Below are positions 1-5,767 of a stretch of DNA of 6,755 nt, in pieces. How positions within the stretch are numbered: the first letter of the stretch is position 1; the number at the start of each line of letters is the position of its first letter. Made by a program: the position numbers and the translations under genes. The notes beneath the pieces were generated by a model that was given only the letters and a program-made list of their open reading frames with translations, was not told the DNA's origin and ran no database searches. Origin of the DNA: Flavobacteriales bacterium (GTDB taxonomy: Bacteria; Bacteroidota; Bacteroidia; Flavobacteriales_F; PHOS-HE28); the NCBI GenBank assembly GCA_020854015.1, contig JADZGG010000399.1, positions 1 to 6,755 of the forward strand, in the 5' to 3' direction.

Positions 1-108
1 GCGGCCAAGATCCGCGGTCTTCGCAAACCTGAGCCGTACAAAGGCAAGGGTGTGCGCTTCGTGGGTGAGAACGTTCGCCGCAAGGCTGGTAAAGCCGCCG
101 GCAAATAA
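1..108 (+). CDS. rplF: 50S ribosomal protein L6 (uL6), C-terminal fragment
   Basis: The window opens inside this gene; 35 codons and a TAA stop remain. The visible tail runs IRGLRKPEPYKGKGVRFVGE and ends in a basic stretch rich in Lys, Ala and Gly. The KPEPYKGKGVR segment is the hallmark C-terminal motif of bacterial L6. L6 binds 23S rRNA near the sarcin-ricin loop, at the base of the L7/L12 stalk, in the GTPase-associated region. The N-terminal part lies upstream of the window. The gene sits 11 nt before rplR, the standard spc-operon order. Identification is secure despite the truncation, because the motif, the reading frame and the neighbour all agree. Confidence 0.95.
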   Translation, partial: AAKIRGLRKPEPYKGKGVRFVGENVRRKAGKAAGK

Positions 109-119
109 TCTGGACGACC

Positions 120-473
120 ATGGCATTCAGCAAGAACATTCGTCGCGAGAAGATCAAGCGCACGATCCGCAAGAAGGTGCAGGGCACCCCGGACCGTCCC
201 CGTCTGACCGTATATCGCAGCAACAAGGACATCTACGTTCAGGTGATCGACGACCAGCAGGGCAGGACCTTGCTGAGCGCATCGAGCCTGAAGGACAAGC
301 AGGCTCATGGAGCGAGCGGTGTGGAGCAGGCCAAGCTGGTCGGCCGCGCCATCGCCGAGAAGGCCAAGGCCACCGGCATCGAGAAGGTCGTGTTCGACCG
401 CAATGGTTACCTGTACCATGGCCGCGTGAAAGCGCTGGCCGATGCCGCCCGCGAGGCCGGTCTGAACTTCTGA
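120..473 (+). CDS. rplR: 50S ribosomal protein L18 (uL18)
   Basis: This 117-residue protein has the normal length for bacterial L18. It binds 5S rRNA and helps mount it on the central protuberance of the large subunit. The basic N-terminus (about residues 1-28) is followed by the conserved RLTVYRSNKDIYVQVIDD block (28-45). The C-terminus carries the family signature FDRNGYLYHGRVKALADAA (from residue 92). The ATG at 120 gives the canonical start, MAFSKNIRREKIK. No Shine-Dalgarno sequence precedes it; the leader ends in GACGACC directly before ATG. An overlapping open frame starting at position 50 is a shadow. The gene lies between rplF and rpsE, as expected. Confidence 0.98.
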   Translation: MAFSKNIRREKIKRTIRKKVQGTPDRPRLTVYRSNKDIYVQVIDDQQGRTLLSASSLKDKQAHGASGVEQAKLVGRAIAEKAKATGIEKVVFDRNGYLYHGRVKALADAAREAGLNF

Positions 474-486
474 TCCAAACGACCCC

Positions 487-1005
487 ATGCCAGTAACGAA
501 CCTCAATAAGGTCAAGAGCAGTGATCTCGAGCTGAAGGACAAGCTCGTGGCATTGAACCGTGTGACCAAAGTGACCAAGGGTGGTCGCACCTTCACTTTC
601 GCCGCCATCGTGGTGGTGGGTAACGAGAACGGTGTAGTGGGCCACGGCCTTGGCAAAGCGAAGGAAGTGCAGGAGGCTATTGCCAAGGGCATCGACGACG
701 CGAAGAAGAACCTGGTGAAAGTGCCTGTGCGCAAAGGGACCATTCCCCACATGCAGGAAGGCAAATACGCCGGTGCGCAAGTGCTGTTGAAGCCTGCCGC
801 TCATGGTACAGGTGTGATCGCCGGTGGTGCGATGCGCGCTGTGCTGGAGAGCGTGGGTGTGACCGACGTGCTCGCCAAGAGCAAGGGCAGCAGTAACCCG
901 CACAACGTGGTGAAGGCCACGATCGAAGCTCTGACGAGCATGCGTGACGCTTCCGGTGTCGCTGCACAGCGCGGAGTGAATCTGGATAAAGTATTCAACG
1001 GATAA
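487..1005 (+). CDS. rpsE: 30S ribosomal protein S5 (uS5)
   Basis: This is a full-length S5 of 172 residues. The N-terminal double-stranded-RNA-binding-like domain spans roughly residues 17-82 and includes NRVTKVTKGGRTFTF (24-38), the loop region linked to decoding accuracy and spectinomycin sensitivity in E. coli S5. The C-terminal S5 fold covers about 95-165 and contains GTGVIAGG (107-114). S5 sits at the back of the small subunit by the mRNA entry path and contacts S4 and S8. The ATG at 487 is 13 nt after the rplR stop and is preceded by AACGACCCC rather than a Shine-Dalgarno sequence. Nothing is missing or odd in the coding frame. Confidence 0.98.
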   Translation: MPVTNLNKVKSSDLELKDKLVALNRVTKVTKGGRTFTFAAIVVVGNENGVVGHGLGKAKEVQEAIAKGIDDAKKNLVKVPVRKGTIPHMQEGKYAGAQVLLKPAAHGTGVIAGGAMRAVLESVGVTDVLAKSKGSSNPHNVVKATIEALTSMRDASGVAAQRGVNLDKVFNG

Positions 1006-1017
1006 GGCATCTACACG

Positions 1018-1034
1018 CGCCGGTACCGCCGGCG
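1018..1034 (+). promoter_or_regulatory. GC-rich hairpin in the rpmD translation start region
   Basis: Positions 1018-1023 (CGCCGG) and 1029-1034 (CCGGCG) are exact reverse complements separated by the 5-nt loop TACCG, giving a six-pair all-GC stem. It ends 9 nt before the chosen rpmD ATG. No U-run follows, so it does not look like an intrinsic terminator. A role in limiting or timing rpmD translation, or in mRNA stability, is inference only. The structure is seen directly; its function is unknown. Confidence 0.45.
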
Positions 1035-1043
1035 ATGAGAACC

Positions 1044-1226
1044 ATGAGCAAGCTGATCATCACCCAGACGGGAAGCCAGATCAAGTGCCCCAAGCGCCAG
1101 AAGGATACGCTCAAGGCCTTAGGCCTTGGACGCATCGGAAAACGCGTGGAGCACGAGGCCACGCCGCAGATCCGCGGCATGGTCACCAAAGTGGAGCACC
1201 TGGTGAACGTCCAGGAGCAGGCCTGA
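1044..1226 (+). CDS. rpmD: 50S ribosomal protein L30 (uL30)
   Basis: L30 is a small large-subunit protein of about 60 residues that binds 23S rRNA. I start it at the ATG at 1044, giving 60 residues beginning MSKLIITQTGSQIKCPKRQK, which matches the family pattern of a short N-terminus leading directly into the first beta strand. The in-frame ATG at 1035 would add only Met-Arg-Thr and lies against the foot of a hairpin, so it is less likely. The core motif KDTLKALGLGRIGKRVEHE and the following segment IRGMVTKVEHLV are typical of L30. The gene sits between rpsE and rplO, as in most bacterial spc operons. Confidence 0.95.
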   Translation: MSKLIITQTGSQIKCPKRQKDTLKALGLGRIGKRVEHEATPQIRGMVTKVEHLVNVQEQA

Positions 1227-1248
1227 TCCCCTAACGAAGAGAGAACCC

Positions 1249-1701
1249 ATGGACCTGAGCAAATTGAAGCCCGCAGAAGGGGCGACCAAGAAGGAGAAGC
1301 GCATCGGTCGCGGCCAAGGCAGCGGTCGTGGAGGTACGAGCACGAAGGGCCATAAGGGCCAGAAGGCCGACACGGGCTACAACCGTCGTCGTGGCTTCGA
1401 AGGTGGTCAAACCCCACTCGTGCGTCGTCTTCCCAAGTTCGGCTTCACCAACCCCACGCGAGTGGAGTACAAGGGCATCAACCTGGATGCGCTTCAGGCC
1501 TTGGTGGACAAGCACGGGGTCAAGGCCATCGATCCGCAGGTGATGCGTGAGAACGGCCTGATCGCCAAGAACGACCTGGTGAAGATCCTGGGTCGTGGCG
1601 AGCTCAAGGGTGCGTACGATGTGAAGGCCCATGCCTTCAGCGCCACCGCCAAGAGCGCCATCGAAGCGAAGGGAGGAAAAGTAGAGACCGTCAACCGCTA
1701 A
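1249..1701 (+). CDS. rplO: 50S ribosomal protein L15 (uL15)
   Basis: This 150-residue protein has the normal length for L15, a late-assembly large-subunit protein that threads a long basic extension into 23S rRNA. The Gly/Arg/Lys-rich N-terminal extension is clear: GRGQGSGRGGTSTKGHKGQK (residues 20-39), then NRRRGFEGGQTPLVRRLPKF (45-64), the most conserved part of the family. The C-terminal globular domain follows and ends with GGKVETVNR. The leader before the ATG is purine-rich (AACGAAGAGAGAACCC) but has no good Shine-Dalgarno core. The TAA stop is separated from the secY ATG by only two bases, which suggests translational coupling to secY. Confidence 0.98.
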   Translation: MDLSKLKPAEGATKKEKRIGRGQGSGRGGTSTKGHKGQKADTGYNRRRGFEGGQTPLVRRLPKFGFTNPTRVEYKGINLDALQALVDKHGVKAIDPQVMRENGLIAKNDLVKILGRGELKGAYDVKAHAFSATAKSAIEAKGGKVETVNR

Positions 1702-1703
1702 GG

Positions 1704-3029
1704 ATGAAGAACCTGATCGACACGATCAAGAACATCTGGCGCATCGAAGAGCTGCGCAAGCGGATCCTCATTACGCTCGGCCTGCTCTTGGTGTACCGTA
1801 TCGGCAGCTTCATCGGGCTGCCTGGTGTGAACAGTGCCGCCTTGGCCAATGCGACCGCCGGTGGCGGTGGTGGCTTAGTGGACCTGCTGAGCATCTTCAC
1901 AGGTGGTGCGTTCACTCGTGCGAGCATCTTCGCATTGGGCGTGATGCCATACATCAGCGCGAGCATCATCATGCAGCTTGCCGGCATCGCCGTTCCTGCG
2001 GTTCAGAAGATGCAGCGCGAGGAAAGCGGCCGTCGCAAGATCAACCAGTGGACCCGCTACCTCACCATTCTTATCTGCGTGTTCCAAGCTCCGGGCTACA
2101 TCTACACTTACGTGGATGAGAGCGCTCGCCAAGTGGCCAACCCGCAGTTCTGGATGTTCACGAGCATTGTCATCCTCACCTGCAGCACCCTCTTTGTCAT
2201 GTGGCTCGGTGAGCGCATCACTGAGCGTGGCTTGGGCAATGGCATTTCCTTGATCATCATGATCGGTATCCTTGCCCGTCTGCCTGAGAGCTTCATCCAG
2301 GAGTTCATCGGTCGTACCACAGGCGGTGGTGGTCTGGTAGTGATCCTGATCGAAGTGGTACTGTGGCTGCTCATCATAGCAGGTAACATCCTGCTTGTGC
2401 AGGGTACTCGCCGTATTCCCGTGCAGTTCGCCAAGCGTGTGCAGGGCAACAAACAGTTCGGCGGCGTGCGCAACTACATTCCATTGAAGGTGAACGCAGC
2501 GGGTGTGATGCCGATCATCTTCGCGCAGGCGATCGTGACCATTCCTCTCATCCTTGCCCAGACCATGGGTTGGGATTCGCTCGCCACGTTCAACGATATC
2601 ACGAGCTGGTGGTACAACATCACCCTCTTCCTGATGGTGGTGCTGTTCACCTACTTCTACCCGGCGATCACTGTGAACCCCAACCAGCTTGCTGACGACA
2701 TGAAGCGTAATGGCGGGTTCATTCCCGGGGTGAAACCAGGGAAGCATACGGCTGGTCACATTGATGACCTGTTGAGCCGGATCACACTTCCCGGTGCCAT
2801 TTTCCTGGGCTTGGTCGCCATCCTTCCCGCCTTCGCAGTGATGGCCGGTGTGAAGCAGGGTTTTGCACAGTTCTTTGGTGGCACCTCCCTGTTGATCATG
2901 GTGGGTGTTCTGTTGGACACGCTCCAGCAGATCGAGAGCCACTTGTTGATGAGGCACTATGACGGTCTGATGAAAACAGGTCGTATCAAGGGTAGGACGA
3001 ATGCGGCCTACGGCATGGCGACAGGGTAG
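1704..3029 (+). CDS. secY: Preprotein translocase subunit SecY
   Basis: SecY is the pore-forming subunit of the SecYEG channel in the inner membrane, which exports unfolded proteins with SecA and inserts membrane proteins. The 441 residues fit the family, and about ten hydrophobic segments can be followed, the first at roughly 21-39. The plug/TM2 signature FTGGAFTRASIFALGVMPYI (65-84) and the TM4-5 motif GERITERGLGNGISL (169-183) are intact. Cytoplasmic loop 4 carries GTRRIPVQFAKR (234-245) and PLKVN (260-264). In loop 5, PGVKPG has Lys344 where E. coli has the functionally important Arg357. The segment between TM1 and the plug is glycine-rich (residues 53-57). The gene starts two bases after rplO and ends two bases before map, so all three are probably coupled. 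Confidence 0.98.
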   Translation: MKNLIDTIKNIWRIEELRKRILITLGLLLVYRIGSFIGLPGVNSAALANATAGGGGGLVDLLSIFTGGAFTRASIFALGVMPYISASIIMQLAGIAVPAVQKMQREESGRRKINQWTRYLTILICVFQAPGYIYTYVDESARQVANPQFWMFTSIVILTCSTLFVMWLGERITERGLGNGISLIIMIGILARLPESFIQEFIGRTTGGGGLVVILIEVVLWLLIIAGNILLVQGTRRIPVQFAKRVQGNKQFGGVRNYIPLKVNAAGVMPIIFAQAIVTIPLILAQTMGWDSLATFNDITSWWYNITLFLMVVLFTYFYPAITVNPNQLADDMKRNGGFIPGVKPGKHTAGHIDDLLSRITLPGAIFLGLVAILPAFAVMAGVKQGFAQFFGGTSLLIMVGVLLDTLQQIESHLLMRHYDGLMKTGRIKGRTNAAYGMATG

Positions 3030-3031
3030 GC

Positions 3032-3832
3032 ATGGCTAAAACCGTGAATATCCTGAGCGATGCCGAGATCGCACTGGTGAGAGAGAGTTCTTTGCTTGTT
3101 GGGAGGACCTTGGCCGAAGTGGCCGGGAAGATCGCGCCGGGGGTGACCACTGCGCAGTTGGACCGGTTGGCGGAGACCTTCATTCGTGACAACGGCGGAC
3201 TGCCTGGCTTCAAAGGCCTATATGGCTGTCCGAGCACATTGTTGATCAGCGTGAACCAAGAAGTGGTGCACGGACTACCGGGCGACCGGGAGCTTCGTGA
3301 CGGCGACGTGGCCAGCGTGGATTGTGGTGTGTTGATGAACGGTTTCTATGGCGACAGCGCTTACACTTTCTGTGTAGGGGATGTCGCACCGGAAGTCCGG
3401 CAGTTGCTAACGGTGACGCAGGAGTGCTTGGCACGTGGCATCGCGAACGCCATCGTCAACAACCGGGTGGGCGACATCGGGCACGCCATCCAGGAGCATG
3501 CGGAAGCGCATGGTTACGGAGTGGTGCGCGAGCTGGTGGGGCACGGTGTTGGCCGAAAGCTTCATGAGCCACCTGAAGTGCCGAACTATGGACGCCGCGG
3601 ACACGGAGTTGTGCTTCGTGACGGGTTGGTGATCGCTATTGAGCCGATGATCAACATGGGCACGAAGGATGTTCGGCAGCTGGAAGATGGATGGACGATC
3701 GCCACGCGTGACGGCCGCCCAAGCGCCCACTTCGAGCACACCATCGCGGTGCGCACAGGCAAAGCAGAGGTCCTCTCCACATTCAGTTACATCGAGGATG
3801 TGCTGAGGTCGAAAGGTGAATTGGTATCCTGA
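3032..3832 (+). CDS. map: Type I methionine aminopeptidase
   Basis: MetAP removes the initiator methionine from nascent proteins whose second residue is small; it is a two-metal cytosolic enzyme acting near the ribosomal exit tunnel. The 266 residues match the short type I form, with no zinc-finger or type II insert. All expected active-site residues are present: His80 (VVHG), metal ligands Asp97 (SVDCG) and Asp108 (GDSAY), His171 (VGHGVG), Glu204 (AIEPM) and Glu235 (FEHTI). The positions almost coincide with the E. coli numbering. The start at 3032 follows the secY stop by two bases and has only a weak AGG upstream. A map gene between secY and infA is common in Bacteroidota and several other phyla. 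It should be active. Confidence 0.97.
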   Translation: MAKTVNILSDAEIALVRESSLLVGRTLAEVAGKIAPGVTTAQLDRLAETFIRDNGGLPGFKGLYGCPSTLLISVNQEVVHGLPGDRELRDGDVASVDCGVLMNGFYGDSAYTFCVGDVAPEVRQLLTVTQECLARGIANAIVNNRVGDIGHAIQEHAEAHGYGVVRELVGHGVGRKLHEPPEVPNYGRRGHGVVLRDGLVIAIEPMINMGTKDVRQLEDGWTIATRDGRPSAHFEHTIAVRTGKAEVLSTFSYIEDVLRSKGELVS

Positions 3833-3856
3833 AGGTGTTCACATCAGAAGGATCGA

Positions 3857-3889
3857 GATAGGAAAGTCAACGAACGGATAGGAAGGTCA
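3857..3889 (+). repeat. 13-bp direct repeat with 20-bp spacing upstream of infA
   Basis: GATAGGAAAGTCA at 3857-3869 recurs as GATAGGAAGGTCA at 3877-3889, with one mismatch and a start-to-start distance of 20 bp, about two helical turns. It occupies the middle of the 65-nt map-infA gap and ends 8 nt before the infA ATG. The gap is visibly less GC-rich than the genes. It could be a paired binding site, an RNA element affecting infA translation, or a small chance duplication. I see no convincing Bacteroidota-type promoter (TAnnTTTG) in the gap. Confidence 0.5.
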
Positions 3890-3897
3890 GTACGGGA

Positions 3898-4119
3898 ATG
3901 AGCAAGACAGGAACAATAGAGCAGGACGGCGTGATCAAAGAAGCGCTGAGCAATGCCATGTTCCGTGTGGAGCTGGAGAACGGTCACGTGATCGTTGCAC
4001 ACATTTCGGGCAAGATGCGGATGCACTACATCCGGATACTTCCCGGGGACAAGGTGAAAGTGGAGATGAGCCCGTACGATCTGAGCAAAGGACGCATCAC
4101 GTTCCGATACAAGAGTTAA
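3898..4119 (+). CDS. infA: Translation initiation factor IF-1
   Basis: IF-1 is a one-domain OB-fold protein that occupies the ribosomal A site during initiation and helps IF-2 and IF-3 select the initiator tRNA. The 73 residues match the usual 72 or so. The conserved sequence is uninterrupted: IEQDGVIKEALSNAMFRVEL (7-26), then HISGKMRMHYIRILPGDKVK (35-54), then SPYDLSKGRITFRY (58-71). The ATG at 3898 is the only sensible start. It is preceded by ACGGGA with no clear Shine-Dalgarno spacing. It follows the second-largest gap in the window and is 13 nt upstream of rpmJ, the usual infA-rpmJ pairing. Confidence 0.98.
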   Translation: MSKTGTIEQDGVIKEALSNAMFRVELENGHVIVAHISGKMRMHYIRILPGDKVKVEMSPYDLSKGRITFRYKS

Positions 4120-4132
4120 GAACAACGACCCC

Positions 4133-4249
4133 ATGAAGGTCAGGGCCTCCCTCAAGAAACGCTCAGTGGACTGCAAGATCGTCCGCCGCAAAGGGCGTCT
4201 GTACGTCATCAACAAGAAGAACCCGAAGTTCAAGCAGCGTCAAGGCTGA
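4133..4249 (+). CDS. rpmJ: 50S ribosomal protein L36 (bL36), zinc-site-deficient type
   Basis: This 38-residue gene is easy to miss but clear: it begins MKVRASLKKRSVDCKIVRRK and ends NPKFKQRQG, the start and end motifs of L36. L36 sits in the large subunit near the GTPase-associated region. In zinc-binding members four ligands (Cys11, Cys14, Cys27, His33 in E. coli numbering) form a ribbon. Here these positions are Ser11, Cys14, Asn27 and Phe33, so only one ligand remains and zinc binding is not expected. Its leader AACGACCCC directly before ATG is identical to that of rpsE. The TGA stop is followed at once by an in-frame TAA, a tandem stop. It lies 13 nt before rpsM. Confidence 0.96.
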   Translation: MKVRASLKKRSVDCKIVRRKGRLYVINKKNPKFKQRQG

Positions 4250-4262
4250 TAACCGATAGAGC

Positions 4263-4640
4263 ATGGCACGTATAGCAGGTATCGACCTACCCAAACAGAA
4301 GCGGGGCGCCATCGGCCTCACCTACATCTACGGCATCGGCCGCAGTACGGCTCTCCATATCCTGGAGCAGGCGGAAGTGGACCCCGAGACGAAGGTGGAG
4401 GAATGGTCCGATGAGGAACAGGGCCGCATTCGTCAGTTCATCAACGACAACATCAAGGTCGAGGGTGCACTGCGCAGCGAGGTGCAGCTGAGCATCAAGC
4501 GACTGATCGACATCAACAGCTACCGCGGCGTGCGTCATCGCAGCGGGCTGCCGGTGCGCGGTCAGCGTACACGCACCAACAGCCGTACCCGCAAGGGCAA
4601 ACGGAAGACGGTGGCGAACAAGAAGAAGGCAACGAAGTAA
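4263..4640 (+). CDS. rpsM: 30S ribosomal protein S13 (uS13)
   Basis: S13 lies in the head of the small subunit, contacts the P-site tRNA with its tail, and forms inter-subunit bridges. The 125 residues are full length. The N-terminus MARIAGIDLPKQKR and the helical region GLTYIYGIGRSTALHIL (18-34) are typical. The signature YRGVRHRSGLPVRGQRTRTN (87-106) is complete and is followed by a lysine-rich C-terminal tail. The gene opens the alpha-operon part of the cluster, but only 13 nt separate it from rpmJ. There is thus no room for a long structured leader of the kind S4 binds before rpsM in E. coli. Its stop codon directly abuts the heptad repeat block. Confidence 0.98.
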   Translation: MARIAGIDLPKQKRGAIGLTYIYGIGRSTALHILEQAEVDPETKVEEWSDEEQGRIRQFINDNIKVEGALRSEVQLSIKRLIDINSYRGVRHRSGLPVRGQRTRTNSRTRKGKRKTVANKKKATK

Positions 4641-4707
4641 TCAGTTGGCAGTTGTCAGTTGCCAGCGGGCGACCACTGACAACGGACAACGGACAACCGA
4701 CAACTGA
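4641..4707 (+). repeat. Inverted blocks of a 7-nt repeat filling the rpsM-rpsK gap
   Basis: Three heptads on the left (TCAGTTG 4641-4647, GCAGTTG 4648-4654, TCAGTTG 4655-4661) face five reverse-complement heptads on the right (CCACTGA 4673-4679, CAACGGA 4680-4686, CAACGGA 4687-4693, CAACCGA 4694-4700, CAACTGA 4701-4707). Folded end to end, the outermost heptads pair 7 of 7, the next 5 of 7 and the third 6 of 7, so 18 of 21 positions pair in RNA. The block begins immediately after the rpsM stop and ends 7 nt before the rpsK ATG, leaving the normal short spacing on either side. There is no U-run, so an intrinsic terminator is unlikely. It looks like an inserted or expanded extragenic repeat; its function is unknown. 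Confidence 0.75.
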
Positions 4708-4714
4708 ACAGGCA

Positions 4715-5131
4715 ATGGCAAAACAACAAGGAGACCAGAAAGGCGGAGGCGCCTCTGGCAAGAAGAAGAAGAAGAACGTGCACGTGGAAGCCTTTGGACA
4801 GGCACACATCCGCGCGACCTTCAACAACCTCATCGTGAGCCTGACCAACAACCAGGGTGAGGTCATCAGCTGGGCATCGTCCGGCAAGATGGGGTTCAAG
4901 GGCAGCAAGAAGAACACGCCCTACGCCGGACAGTTGAGCGCCGAGGAGGCTGCTCGCGAGGCACATGAACTGGGTCTCCGCAAGGTGAAGGTGTTCGTGA
5001 AGGGACCCGGAAGTGGCCGCGAGAGCGCCATCCGTGCCCTGCACAACAGCGGCATTGAGGTCACCGAGATCGTGGACATCACGCCCATGCCCCACAACGG
5101 CTGCCGCCCGCCGAAGAAGCGTCGCGTGTAA
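4715..5131 (+). CDS. rpsK: 30S ribosomal protein S11 (uS11)
   Basis: S11 forms part of the small-subunit platform and contributes to the E-site and mRNA exit region. I start it at ATG 4715, giving 138 residues; a TTG at 4652 would extend the frame, but that extension is encoded by the upstream heptad repeat and is not S11-like. Residues 1-20 form a Gly/Lys-rich tail with five consecutive Lys codons (4760-4774), a few residues longer than the E. coli N-terminus. The core follows: HIRATFNNLIVSLTN (31-45), GKMGFKGSKKNTPYAGQ (57-73), VKGPGSGRESAIRAL (95-109). PHNGCRPPKKRRV closes the protein; its Asn128 corresponds to the Asn known to become isoaspartate in E. coli S11. Confidence 0.97.
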   Translation: MAKQQGDQKGGGASGKKKKKNVHVEAFGQAHIRATFNNLIVSLTNNQGEVISWASSGKMGFKGSKKNTPYAGQLSAEEAAREAHELGLRKVKVFVKGPGSGRESAIRALHNSGIEVTEIVDITPMPHNGCRPPKKRRV

Positions 5132-5155
5132 GCCAACCTGAAGAGCACAAGAACA

Positions 5156-5767
5156 ATGGCACGATATACAGGACCCAAGACCCGCATCTCCCGCAAGTTC
5201 AAGGAGCCCATCCTGGGCCCAGACAAGTGGATGGAGCGCAAGCCGTATGGCCCCGGCCAGCACGGTGGTGGCACCGGCAAGCGGCGCACCAAGCAGAGCG
5301 AATACAGCGTTCAGCTGCAGGAAAAGCAGAAGGCGAAGTACACCTACGGCATCCTGGAGCGTCAGTTCCAGAAGATGTTCGTGAAGGCGGCCAGCAAGAA
5401 GGGCATCACCGGTGAGGTGTTGCTTCAGCTCTGCGAAACACGCCTGGACAATACGGTGTACCGTTTGGGCATCGCACCAACACGCCGCGCAGCTCGCCAA
5501 TTGGTGAACCACGGACACGTGACGGTGAACAACGATGTGGTGAACATCGCCAGCTATACCCTTCGCCCCGGTGATGTGGTGGCCGTGCGTGAGCGCAGCC
5601 GCAGCTTGGAAGCCATCACCAACAGTGTGCAGGTGAACAGCAAGCGCTTTGACTGGTTGGAGTGGAACCCTACCAACATGACCGGCAAAGTGATCACCAT
5701 GCCTGAGCGTGCTCAGATCCCGGAGAACATCCGCGAGCAGCTCATCGTGGAATTGTACTCCAAGTAA
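5156..5767 (+). CDS. rpsD: 30S ribosomal protein S4 (uS4), cysteine-poor type
   Basis: S4 is a primary 16S rRNA binder that nucleates small-subunit assembly and lines the mRNA entry site with S3 and S5. The 203 residues are normal length. The N-terminus MARYTGPKTRISRKF and the PYGPGQHG motif (30-37) are typical. The N-terminal region lacks the clustered cysteines of zinc-binding S4 forms, and the only cysteine is Cys93. The S4 RNA-binding domain spans about 95-150 (TRLDNTVYRLGIAPTRRAAR, then GHVTVNN and RPGDVV). The ATG at 5156 is 24 nt after rpsK, with an A-rich leader (CACAAGAACA). In E. coli S4 represses its own operon; whether it does so here cannot be told from sequence. Confidence 0.98.
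   Translation: MARYTGPKTRISRKFKEPILGPDKWMERKPYGPGQHGGGTGKRRTKQSEYSVQLQEKQKAKYTYGILERQFQKMFVKAASKKGITGEVLLQLCETRLDNTVYRLGIAPTRRAARQLVNHGHVTVNNDVVNIASYTLRPGDVVAVRERSRSLEAITNSVQVNSKRFDWLEWNPTNMTGKVITMPERAQIPENIREQLIVELYSK

Noticed and set aside
154..903. 249-residue antisense frame across rplR and rpsE
   Set aside because: It lies wholly opposite two certain ribosomal genes, with composition reflecting their codon bias, and shows no domain or credible start context.
1035..1043. Earlier in-frame ATG for rpmD
   Set aside because: It adds only three residues, sits against the GC hairpin, and the L30 family normally begins at the following MSKLIITQ-type start.
1875..2957. 360-residue frame antisense to secY
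   Set aside because: It is codon-aligned with secY and open only because secY rarely uses TTA, CTA and TCA; the protein has no recognisable motif.
4641..4707. Intrinsic terminator between rpsM and rpsK
   Set aside because: The hairpin is long and imperfect and is followed by an A-rich sequence, not a U-run; ending transcription here would cut off rpoA.
4641..4707. CRISPR array
   Set aside because: The units are 7 nt with no spacers and occur in both orientations.
4652..4714. N-terminal extension of S11 from a TTG start
   Set aside because: The extension is translated from the heptad repeat, has no S11 similarity that I can see, and ATG 4715 gives the expected MAKQ-type start.
4746..4755. 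Perfect 10-bp palindrome GAGGCGCCTC in the start of rpsK
   Set aside because: It is coding sequence for the Gly-rich tail, with no loop and no second copy seen; a chance match is likely in GC-rich DNA.
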